DNA from: Bacilli bacterium
GTDB lineage: Bacteria; Bacillota_I; Bacilli_A; RF39; UBA660
Length of the DNA: 64,000 nt
NCBI GenBank assembly: GCA_017484205.1
Contig: JAFUTO010000018.1
Span: forward strand, 62,001-126,000
Reading direction: 5' to 3'
Notes under the pieces: generated by a model
What the model was told of the DNA's origin: nothing
The model's database searches: none
What the model saw: the letters and a program-made list of their open reading frames with translations, nothing else
Made by a program: the position numbers and the translations under genes
Part shown: one piece after another, positions 16,567 to 23,265 of the stretch
How positions within the stretch are numbered: the first letter of the stretch is position 1
Layout of the letters: each line of letters starts with the position of its first letter

Positions 16567-16594
16567 TTGACATTTAGGCAAAAATATGTATAAT
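16567..16594 (+). promoter_or_regulatory. Promoter for the possible ATP-grasp gene
   Basis: TTGACA (16567-16572), 16-bp spacer, TATAAT (16589-16594). Consensus on both boxes; GGGGGAT and ATG 16619 follow. Confidence 0.85.
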
Positions 16595-16618
16595 ATATAG
16601 CAAATAAGGGGGATTTAT

Positions 16619-17722
16619 ATGTTAAAATCAGGGGTTATAAAAAATGAACAGATTATCAAATTAAAAGATAATGAAATAATTTACTTTTTAACAAATGAAC
16701 TTGATAGTTTGAACGATGATGAAAAAACAAGCTATGATATGTATAAAAATTCAAAGTTTTATCTAAGTGATGATACTATTATTGAATATTTTGTAAAATT
16801 TCATAATTATATAGTCGTTTATAATAATAAAGTTTTTTATGCTAAAGTAGATGATAATTTTGATAGGATAGGATATATCAAAGAAGGTTTTAGTTTGAAT
16901 AAACTATCTAATATGATTTATAAAGATGGTAAAAACAAAGTGGATAAAAGTGAAATAGACATTAAGATTGAGGAAGATGCGATTATGCATGGTGAAAGTG
17001 AAGAAAATGACTTATCATTTTGGTATCCTAAAACTAATAATATAGGTTTCAAATGTCCTAAAACATTAATTACTAAATTTACTGATAATGAGGTTAATTT
17101 AATACGATGTAATAATTTTAGAAGTTTAGATAAAGATGATATTTTAGATAGAATCATGAAAGAAAATAGTGAAGTTGATTTGAAAAATGAGTTATTTGTT
17201 AGATTAGGTATGGGAAGTAATAAATTTCATTTTGATTCATGTCATTTAACTAACATTGATGAATTATATCCAAAACTATTAAGTATATTGGAAGATATGT
17301 ATTTTAGGCTTGAATGGCATGATAAAATAAATCTAGTTTTAAGAGAGTTTATTAAAACTAATTATAAAAGGAATACTATCTATGATGGGTTAGCTTTAAA
17401 TACAGAATTTAGAGTATTCTATGATTTTGATAAAAATGAGGTTTTAGGTATTTATAATTATTGGGATAAAAATACGATGTTAGATAATTTAAAATATCCT
17501 GTTGATCTAATAAACTTTGCTGATACAACAGAAGAAATAGAAAAAGATTTTAATAGATTAAGTCCTAGACTAAATGATGAAGTTAATAGTAAAATGCCAA
17601 ATGCAAATTTAAATGGTAAATGGTCTATTGATTTTATGTATGATGGTAATGAATTTGTATTAATAGATATGGCTCATGCAGAGTGTAGTTATTACTATGA
17701 TAAAGTATTAAAAAAGCATTGA
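16619..17722 (+). CDS. Possible ATP-grasp (CDC123/D123-like) protein
   Basis: A 367-residue soluble protein of uncertain family. The C-terminal half has a pattern reminiscent of ATP-grasp enzymes of the D123 kind: LNTEFRVFYDFDKNEVLGIY, then WSIDFMYDGNEFVLIDMAHAE, i.e. strand E-F-R, later D-F and a second acidic strand ID-M-A with a carboxylate-rich ATP/Mg-binding appearance. The N-terminal third is Lys/Asp-rich and shows no motif. Start ATG 16619 has Shine-Dalgarno GGGGGAT. It is transcribed divergently from the LysM gene with its own promoter and terminator. Substrate unknown. Confidence 0.55.
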   Translation: MLKSGVIKNEQIIKLKDNEIIYFLTNELDSLNDDEKTSYDMYKNSKFYLSDDTIIEYFVKFHNYIVVYNNKVFYAKVDDNFDRIGYIKEGFSLNKLSNMIYKDGKNKVDKSEIDIKIEEDAIMHGESEENDLSFWYPKTNNIGFKCPKTLITKFTDNEVNLIRCNNFRSLDKDDILDRIMKENSEVDLKNELFVRLGMGSNKFHFDSCHLTNIDELYPKLLSILEDMYFRLEWHDKINLVLREFIKTNYKRNTIYDGLALNTEFRVFYDFDKNEVLGIYNYWDKNTMLDNLKYPVDLINFADTTEEIEKDFNRLSPRLNDEVNSKMPNANLNGKWSIDFMYDGNEFVLIDMAHAECSYYYDKVLKKH

Positions 17723-17742
17723 TTAAATAATCAATGTTTTTT
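17717..17742 (+). terminator. Bidirectional intrinsic terminator between convergent genes
   Basis: Stem CATTGATT/AATCAATG (17717-17724, 17729-17736) with AAAT loop, T6 on the plus side and, on the other strand, CT6 as well. It overlaps the last codons of both convergent genes. Confidence 0.8.
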
Positions 17743-18657
17743 AATGATGTATGATTTAAGTTTTTCATTCTCTCTTAATTTCTTTATAGCTTTTTTCTTA
17801 ATTTTAGATATTTTGTCAGGATTAACTCCTAAATATTCACTTATTTCATTATATGTTAAAACAGTATTTCCTGAAGCGTCAAATAGTAACCCCATAACAT
17901 TTTTAGCTTCATCGTCTAAATTATTAAGCGCTTCTTTATAATCATACATAAATTCATTTGATGAAATATCTTTGATATAATCAACATCATATGATTCATC
18001 TTTCATGCGATAAAATATTTTAGATGGAGGTTCTACTTCTTCTTTATCATAATCAAATGATAATTCTTTTCCTTTTTTAATTGAAAAAACATCCATTTCA
18101 CATTCTGGAATATCAAATATTATTCTATATGCCTCTCTGTATGATATATGTTCCCATCTAGCTACATATTTTATAATATTTCTTTCTATACATTTTTCTA
18201 TATAAAATTTAAAAGTAGGTTTTTCATTATGAGTATTATATTTAACAGCGTTCATAAGCGCTTCTAAACATACATAATATATTTTTTCCATAGGAATTTT
18301 ACCATTAAAAAAATTATACCAATTTCTTGTTTCGTCAAATACTACGCCTAAACAACCTTCAATGACTTTTCTTTGTGATTCTTTACTTAAACGTGTTTTT
18401 GAAGGATATGGTATTTTTTCGTGTAACTTACGCTCTTTTTCAATAACATCACAAAGTTCTCGATTTCCAAACATAGCTGCTAATAACCTATCTTCTGCAG
18501 AAAACGAAGATTTTGTCTTTTCATAATACTTATCTACTTCTTCAAAGTATTGCTTTAGTGTTGCACCTTCACCACGATAAATTTCTATTATTTCTTCTTC
18601 ACTTAAGCAAAAAGAATTATTTTTCCAATCTAGTTCTATCATATCTAAGTCAAACAT
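17731..18657 (-). CDS. Divergent sigma-70-family RNA polymerase sigma factor
   Basis: A 308-residue protein. Residues about 118-170 resemble sigma region 2 (MEKIYYVCLEALMNAVKYN ... FKFYIEKCIERNIIKYVARW), and residues about 242-298 are a region 4 helix-turn-helix (ALNNLDDEAKNVMGLLF ... LTYNEISEYLGVNPDKISKIKKKAIKKLRENEK). There is an unusual N-terminal extension of about 115 residues with a YEKTKSSFSAEDRLLAAMFG segment and an acidic linker between regions 2 and 4. It is not a clear match to SigA, SigE, SigF, SigG or SigK. Shine-Dalgarno AGGGGGAT supports the start. It lies among spore-related genes (LysM cluster, gpr, spoIID), so a developmental role is plausible. Confidence 0.65.
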   Translation of the reverse strand: MFDLDMIELDWKNNSFCLSEEEIIEIYRGEGATLKQYFEEVDKYYEKTKSSFSAEDRLLAAMFGNRELCDVIEKERKLHEKIPYPSKTRLSKESQRKVIEGCLGVVFDETRNWYNFFNGKIPMEKIYYVCLEALMNAVKYNTHNEKPTFKFYIEKCIERNIIKYVARWEHISYREAYRIIFDIPECEMDVFSIKKGKELSFDYDKEEVEPPSKIFYRMKDESYDVDYIKDISSNEFMYDYKEALNNLDDEAKNVMGLLFDASGNTVLTYNEISEYLGVNPDKISKIKKKAIKKLRENEKLKSYIIKKH

Positions 18658-18684
18658 AATAATCCCCCTGTAATAATTGTGCTT

Positions 18685-18713
18685 ATTATAACATAATTTC
18701 TTGCATTTTAAAA
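18685..18713 (-). promoter_or_regulatory. Possible promoter of the sigma-factor gene
   Basis: Minus-strand TATAAT at 18685-18690 with a weak -35 (TTTTAA, 18708-18713) 17 bp upstream, immediately after the tRNA terminator. Confidence 0.45.
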
Positions 18714-18736
18714 CTCGAAACTTTAAAAGTTCGAGT
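18713..18736 (-). terminator. Terminator of the tRNA-Gln/tRNA-Thr transcript
   Basis: Minus-strand hairpin ACTCGAA...TTCGAGT extended by CTTT/AAAG (18713-18736), followed by TTTTAAAAT. It lies 12 bp beyond the CCA end of tRNA-Thr. Confidence 0.7.
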
Positions 18737-18747
18737 AAAAATCAATC

Positions 18748-18823
18748 TGGTGCCGACTGAGGGATTCGAACCTCCGACCTACGCGTTACGAATGCGTTGC
18801 TCTACCAGCTAAGCTAAGTCGGC
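18748..18823 (-). tRNA. tRNA-Thr (CGU anticodon)
   Basis: A full cloverleaf on the minus strand, with acceptor GCCGACT pairing AGTCGGC, D arm GCTTAGCTGGTAGAGC, T arm GGAGGTTCGAATCCCTC and an encoded CCA. The anticodon loop TTCGTAA gives anticodon CGU, reading ACG (Thr). The innermost anticodon-stem pair is A-C. It is the second tRNA of the pair, 4 bp after tRNA-Gln. Confidence 0.93.
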
Positions 18824-18827
18824 TTAT

Positions 18828-18901
18828 TGGCTACCCCAGTTAGATTCGAACTAACGATCTCAGAGTCAGAGTCTGATGCCTTACCGCTTGGCCATGGGGT
18901 A
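18828..18901 (-). tRNA. tRNA-Gln (CUG anticodon)
   Basis: A minus-strand cloverleaf with acceptor TACCCCA/TGGGGTA and the U1-A72 pair typical of tRNA-Gln, discriminator G, encoded CCA, anticodon stem TCAGA/TCTGA and loop CTCTGAC, giving CUG. CUG reads CAG only, so a UUG species is expected elsewhere. Confidence 0.9.
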
Positions 18902-18911
18902 ATACATATAT

Positions 18912-18940
18912 ATTTTACCACGAAATTATATTTATGTTAT
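18912..18940 (-). promoter_or_regulatory. Possible promoter for the tRNA pair
   Basis: Extended -10 TGGTAAAAT on the minus strand (box 18912-18917) with ATAACA at the -35 position (18935-18940). Transcription would start a few bases before tRNA-Gln. Confidence 0.45.
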
Positions 18941-18991
18941 ATTATTTTGTATTTTAATTAAAATAAGAGAAATATTAATAATGGTGATATT

Positions 18992-19717
18992 ATGGAAATT
19001 TATTCTAATAAAACAGACTTAATAATAGAAAAAAACAAAATAAACACTAATAATAATGATGTTGAAACTATAACTTATGAAGATAATGATAAGATATATA
19101 AAACTATATATTTTAATGATATTAATAAAGTTAAAAATGTTTTAAAAAATGAATTACTATATTTTTTTAAGGAATTAAATATTAAAAAAGGATCTCATAT
19201 ATTCATTATAGGTATTGGTAATGATAACTATACTGCAGATTCAGTGGGACCTAAAACTTTAAAACATGTTAAAGTAAATTCATTTTTAGAAAATTTTGGA
19301 ATTAAAAAAGAAGAAACGATAGTATCTTCTTTAGAACCTGGTGTATTAGGAGAAACAGGAATATTAACAGAAAAAATTATTAAAAGTGTATCTAATGAAA
19401 TTAAACCAGATTTAATCATATTAATTGATTCTTTTGTAAGTAGTAATATTGATTATTTAAATAAAACTATTGAAATAACTAATAGTGGTATTAGTACAGG
19501 TACTGGTATCAAAGGTATTAATTCTAATATTGATGAAACTTTGTTAGGTATACCTATTATATCAATTGGTGTTACTACAGCTTTAGAAATAAAATTTTCT
19601 AATAAAAATATTAATTATATACCTTATATATTATCGACTAAAGATGTTGATACTTATATAGATAAAATATCTAGAATTATTGGATATTCATTAAATGAAG
19701 TTATAAATGGCTTATAG
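18992..19717 (+). CDS. gpr: Short GPR-family spore germination protease
   Basis: A 241-residue protein clearly related to GPR, the aspartic-type endopeptidase that degrades small acid-soluble spore proteins at germination. Matches to Bacillus GPR: SNKTDLIIE (N-terminal YxxRTDL-like motif), IIGIGNDNYTADSVGPK (Asp 83 aligned with a catalytic Asp), SSLEPGVLGETGILT, LIILIDSFVS (Asp 146 aligned with the second catalytic Asp) and TNSGISTGTGIKG. Bacillus GPR has about 370 residues; the C-terminal third is missing here, as is the longer propeptide. GGTGAT precedes the ATG. It converges on and overlaps the spoIID-like gene by 17 bp. Confidence 0.85.
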   Translation: MEIYSNKTDLIIEKNKINTNNNDVETITYEDNDKIYKTIYFNDINKVKNVLKNELLYFFKELNIKKGSHIFIIGIGNDNYTADSVGPKTLKHVKVNSFLENFGIKKEETIVSSLEPGVLGETGILTEKIIKSVSNEIKPDLIILIDSFVSSNIDYLNKTIEITNSGISTGTGIKGINSNIDETLLGIPIISIGVTTALEIKFSNKNINYIPYILSTKDVDTYIDKISRIIGYSLNEVINGL

Positions 19718-21017
19718 ATACTCCAGTATAATAATGTTTTAATATTTGTTCATAATTATATCCTGCTTTTGCCATTCCATTAGCGCCATATTGACTCATA
19801 CCTACACCATGACCATACCCTCTTGTTGTAAAGATAACTCCAGTATCCGTTTTTTCAATATCAAAATCAGCAGACCTAAGTCCTAATAAATTTCTAAATT
19901 CAACACCTTTATATATTTTTCCATTTACTTCAATAGCTGCTATTCTATTACCTGTAGTTTTATTTAGAATATTAAATTCAGTATCTATAGTAACTTCCAT
20001 TTTAAGTTTAGATGATAATTCACTATATGAAATTGCAACACTTTTAATAAATGAAGGATTACTATCATCATAGGTACTTTCAACACTGACTAAGTATGGA
20101 TAACTATTGCCCCATACATTTGAAGAATCTTCAGTTCTACCATTACTAGTTGAATGATATAATGCTTCTATATAAGTACCATTATAAGTTAAATACATAC
20201 CTTTTGTTTTTTCTACAGCATTTTTTACTTTATTATAATAAGTACTATAACTAGATCCCCATATATTTTTTAATTGCTCGATATCTTTATAATTTTGAGT
20301 ACTTGAAGTATCTGTTAAAGTTCTTCCAGTTGAAATAGATTTTAATGCGTAAGTGCGAGCTACTATAGCTTGGGCTTTTAAAGCTTCTTCATTAAAAGCA
20401 GCTGGCATCTCCGCACCTACAACACCTATTATATATTCTTCAAGTTCTAAAGTTATTATACTACCATTACTTCTATGGATTGTAACGTAAGTATTAGTAT
20501 CTACAATAGGTGTTTTCACCTCTTCTTTTAATTCTTCTACTATAGGTGTTGGTATTACTTGTTTTGTCTCAGTTTTAGAAGTTTCTTTTGTTGGTACTTT
20601 TACCTCTATTTTTATATCATCTTTAGTGTCTTTTTCTACCTTTCCTTGAACTTGAACAGTTTCATTAGGTTCTTCTTTTTCTACAGTTTTTATTTCTAGT
20701 CCATCTACATTTAAAACAATATCTTGGGTTGGAATTTTACTTGGCATTACCTCTACAATATTATTAGGATTTTCAACTGGTGTTGTATCTATGTTATTAT
20801 TAAGTGCAATATTGCCTGCAAGCATTCCCCCTACAACTAAAGCAACGGTAGTACCAGTAAAAGCTATTTTATTATCTTCTATAAATTTTTTAACTACTTG
20901 TTCTATCTTTTTACCTTGTTCTTTAAAATTAAGTTTTGCAAATTCACTATCTATATCAAGATATAAATATAGTACCTCTTCACCATTTTGTTTTTTTATT
21001 TCATAACTAGTAATCAT
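19701..21017 (-). CDS. SpoIID/LytB-domain protein with N-terminal cytoplasmic segment
   Basis: A 438-residue protein. ATG 21017 (Shine-Dalgarno GGTGAT) is preferred to TTG 21062, which lies within a promoter-like box. Residues 1-50 are cytoplasmic, about 51-71 form a TM, 75-175 are a Val/Glu/Lys/Pro/Thr-rich linker, and about 180-438 a SpoIID domain: EYIIGVVGAEMPAAFNEEAL, ALYHSTSNGRTEDSSNVWG, YGHGVGMSQYGANGMAKAGY. SpoIID is the lytic transglycosylase that thins septal peptidoglycan during engulfment. The domain is complete with the family's catalytic Glu region (VGAEMP). The long anchor and linker are unlike the short Bacillus SpoIID N-terminus. Confidence 0.85.
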   Translation of the reverse strand: MITSYEIKKQNGEEVLYLYLDIDSEFAKLNFKEQGKKIEQVVKKFIEDNKIAFTGTTVALVVGGMLAGNIALNNNIDTTPVENPNNIVEVMPSKIPTQDIVLNVDGLEIKTVEKEEPNETVQVQGKVEKDTKDDIKIEVKVPTKETSKTETKQVIPTPIVEELKEEVKTPIVDTNTYVTIHRSNGSIITLELEEYIIGVVGAEMPAAFNEEALKAQAIVARTYALKSISTGRTLTDTSSTQNYKDIEQLKNIWGSSYSTYYNKVKNAVEKTKGMYLTYNGTYIEALYHSTSNGRTEDSSNVWGNSYPYLVSVESTYDDSNPSFIKSVAISYSELSSKLKMEVTIDTEFNILNKTTGNRIAAIEVNGKIYKGVEFRNLLGLRSADFDIEKTDTGVIFTTRGYGHGVGMSQYGANGMAKAGYNYEQILKHYYTGVSISHL

Positions 21018-21053
21018 ATCATCACCAGTATTAGTCTTTACATTGATTTTAAG

Positions 21054-21059
21054 ATTATA
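21054..21059 (-). promoter_or_regulatory. Possible -10 box of the spoIID-like gene
   Basis: Minus-strand TATAAT at 21054-21059, preceded by TTTTG, directly after the tRNA-Ala terminator. No good -35 is visible; read-through from the tRNA is an alternative source of transcripts. Confidence 0.35.
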
Positions 21060-21060
21060 C

Positions 21061-21084
21061 AAAATAAAAACCCTTAAAAGGGTT
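21061..21084 (-). terminator. Terminator of tRNA-Ala
   Basis: Minus-strand stem AACCCTT/AAGGGTT (21069-21084) with a tiny loop, followed by TTTTTATTTT. It lies 11 bp beyond the CCA end. Confidence 0.75.
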
Positions 21085-21094
21085 AATTATCAAA

Positions 21095-21172
21095 TGGTGG
21101 AGAATAAGGGACTCGAACCCTTGACCCCCTGCGTGCAGGGCAGGTGCTCTAAGCCAACTGAGCTAATTCCCC
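21095..21172 (-). tRNA. tRNA-Ala (UGC anticodon)
   Basis: A minus-strand cloverleaf with acceptor GGGGAAT/ATTCTCC holding the G3-U70 alanine identity pair, D arm GCTC...GAGC with an enlarged loop, anticodon stem CCTGC/GCAGG, T arm AAGGG/CCCTT and an encoded CCA. The anticodon loop reads CCTGCAC, so the anticodon is UGC, but position 33 is C instead of the near-universal U. Confidence 0.93.
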
Positions 21173-21231
21173 AATCAATTGGTACGTATTTGATTATACC
21201 ATTGCTTTTTAATGTTGTCAATAAGTTTAAT

Positions 21232-21255
21232 AAAAAAAGATATCAAAGATATCTT
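21232..21255 (-). terminator. Terminator of the slipin gene
   Basis: Minus-strand hairpin AAGATATC/GATATCTT with 3-nt loop (21237-21255), followed by a run of seven T. Confidence 0.85.
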
Positions 21256-22024
21256 ATTTCTTAGTTTTTTTAACAGCTTCTACTACTTTTTTTCCATCAA
21301 GTCCTTCAAACGCTTTTAATACTTCTATTGGAATAGCAAATATTATAGTATTTGATTGATCAGATGATAAATCATTTAATGTAGCTAAAGTTCTTAAATG
21401 TAAAGCTCCTGGAGTAGATCCCATAACATTAGCAGCTTTTGCTAAATTATTTGCAGCTTCTACTTCGCCTTCTGCTTTAGTAATAACAGCAGCTTTTTCT
21501 CTTTCAGCTTCTGCTACTTTGGCAATAACACGTTTCATTTCTTCTGGTAATGTTATTTCTTTTAGTTCTACATTCTCAACTTTAATTCCCCATGGATCAG
21601 TAGCTTCGTCTATTATTTTACAAATTTCAGTAGCTATTTTTTCTCTAGAACTTAATAATTCATCTAATGATACAGAACCAACAGCATTACGCATAGTTGT
21701 TTGAGCTAATTGACTAACAGCATATCTAAAGTTTTCAACTTCTAATATAGCCTTAGCTGCGTCAAATACTTTATAATAAATAACAGCGTTAATTCTTACT
21801 GATACATTATCACCAGTAATCGCATCTTGTTCAGGAACATCTACAGCTTTAGTTCTTATATCAACCTTTGAATAAGATTGAAAAATTGGTAAAACTATAT
21901 TCCAACCTGGATTCATAATTCCACTGAACTTACCTAAAGTAAATTTAACTCCTCTCTCATATTGATTAACTTGTTTGATAGAAACTAATATGATAACTAC
22001 TATTATTCCAATAATAAACCACAT
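21254..22024 (-). CDS. SPFH-domain slipin (stomatin/prohibitin-like) membrane protein
   Basis: A 256-residue protein with an N-terminal TM (residues 1-15, WFIIGIIVVIILVSI), then QYERGVKFTLGKFSGIMNPGWNIVLP, a textbook start of the stomatin/slipin SPFH domain, and an Ala/Glu/Lys-rich coiled coil (VAEAEREKAAVITKAEGEVE region, 170-200). Slipins form membrane microdomain scaffolds; many are encoded with an NfeD partner, but no NfeD gene is nearby. The start is supported by GGAGG. The gene appears monocistronic, with its own terminator. Confidence 0.9.
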   Translation of the reverse strand: MWFIIGIIVVIILVSIKQVNQYERGVKFTLGKFSGIMNPGWNIVLPIFQSYSKVDIRTKAVDVPEQDAITGDNVSVRINAVIYYKVFDAAKAILEVENFRYAVSQLAQTTMRNAVGSVSLDELLSSREKIATEICKIIDEATDPWGIKVENVELKEITLPEEMKRVIAKVAEAEREKAAVITKAEGEVEAANNLAKAANVMGSTPGALHLRTLATLNDLSSDQSNTIIFAIPIEVLKAFEGLDGKKVVEAVKKTKK

Positions 22025-22140
22025 AATGATACCTCCTTAATACATATTATACAATATAATTTAAAAAATTGGTGAAAATTTCAATTTTTTTAAGTATTTT
22101 TCTTAAAAATGTTATAAAATTATATAGAGAGGAGATTTTT

Positions 22141-23241
22141 ATGGCACAAAAGAAAAAAACAAATAATAAAAAGAATAATAAAGTGGTTAAAAAAAGTGAA
22201 TTAGAATTAGTCAAAGAATCTTTGCTTAGAGACTACGACGAAGAAAATAAGAACAAGAAAAAAGTTTTAAATGAAACAGATAATAGTAATAACAAAAGAA
22301 ATATTGTAACTGCATTTATTGTTGGATTATTAATTGGTGTAGGTATTATGGCAATTATTGTTCCTGATAGAATAGCTAAACTTGAAAATGGAGAAGAAAT
22401 TATAGTTAAAATCAATGATAAAAATATTACTGCAGATGAACTATATACTGATATGAAGGAATACTATACTGTAGATATTTTACTTGATAAAATTGATAAC
22501 ATTATTTTAACTAAAATATATCCAGAAGACAATGATATGAAAACTGAAATAAATAATATAGCTGATTACTATATATCAATGTATGAAACATACTATGGTT
22601 ATACTGAAGAACAATTTTTAGAAGCAAATAATTTTAAAAATCGTGATGAATTTTTAGATGCTATTGCACTAGATTATCGTAGAAATAAATGTTTAGAAGA
22701 TTATACAAAAAGTTTAGTTACAGAAAACGAAATAAATAAATATTATAAAGACAGTGTATATGGCGATATAGAAACTAAATATATTAGTGTATCAGGAACA
22801 GATGATACATCTAAGTCATTAGCCGAAAGAATTATTAACCGACTTAATAATGGTGAGAGTTATGATGATGTAGTTGAACACTATGGTGATAGAATTACTA
22901 GTGAAGACTTAGGATATATTTCATTTGATAATGAACTAGATGACGTTTATATAGATTCATTATTAGCTTTAGAAAATAATAATTATACAACTACTCCTGT
23001 AAATACTGATGATGGATATATGATTATACTTAGAGGTGAATCTAAAGATAAACCTAGTCTAGATGACGTTAAAGGTAAAATCATTGATATATTAGCTAAA
23101 CAAAAGCAAAGTGAAGATAGTACTTTAATATATAAAGCATTAATAGATATTCGAAAAAATAATGGTTTAGAAATTAAAGACACTGATTTATCTAAAAAAT
23201 ATAATGATTATATTAAAACTAATACTTCTAATAACGAATAA
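22141..23241 (+). CDS. PrsA/SurA-like peptidyl-prolyl isomerase anchored by an N-terminal TM
   Basis: A 366-residue extracytoplasmic foldase. ATG 22141 has Shine-Dalgarno GAGGAGA; an earlier ATG at 22069 lacks one. Residues 1-45 are very Lys/Asn-rich and cytoplasmic; one TM spans about 51-70. A SurA-like N-terminal chaperone region (about 85-205) carries the motif LLDKIDNIILTKIY, followed by a parvulin/PpiC rotamase-like domain (about 215-325: TKYISVSGTDDTSKSLAERI ... DDVVEHYGDRI...LGYI). PrsA of Bacilli is a lipoprotein; no lipobox is present here, so the TM replaces it. It would assist folding of exported proteins, of which this region encodes several. Confidence 0.75.
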   Translation: MAQKKKTNNKKNNKVVKKSELELVKESLLRDYDEENKNKKKVLNETDNSNNKRNIVTAFIVGLLIGVGIMAIIVPDRIAKLENGEEIIVKINDKNITADELYTDMKEYYTVDILLDKIDNIILTKIYPEDNDMKTEINNIADYYISMYETYYGYTEEQFLEANNFKNRDEFLDAIALDYRRNKCLEDYTKSLVTENEINKYYKDSVYGDIETKYISVSGTDDTSKSLAERIINRLNNGESYDDVVEHYGDRITSEDLGYISFDNELDDVYIDSLLALENNNYTTTPVNTDDGYMIILRGESKDKPSLDDVKGKIIDILAKQKQSEDSTLIYKALIDIRKNNGLEIKDTDLSKKYNDYIKTNTSNNE

Positions 23242-23265
23242 AAGACGAATTAATCGTCTTTTTTT
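23240..23265. terminator. Terminator between the foldase gene and pheT
   Basis: Stem AAAAGACGA/TCGTCTTTT (23240-23248, 23254-23262) with a 5-nt loop and seven T on the plus strand; the A-rich left flank lets it work for the convergent pheT too. Confidence 0.8.

Noticed and set aside
16520-16573. An upstream extension of the LysM protein by 18 residues
   Set aside because: A consensus divergent promoter and the Shine-Dalgarno position favour ATG 16519.
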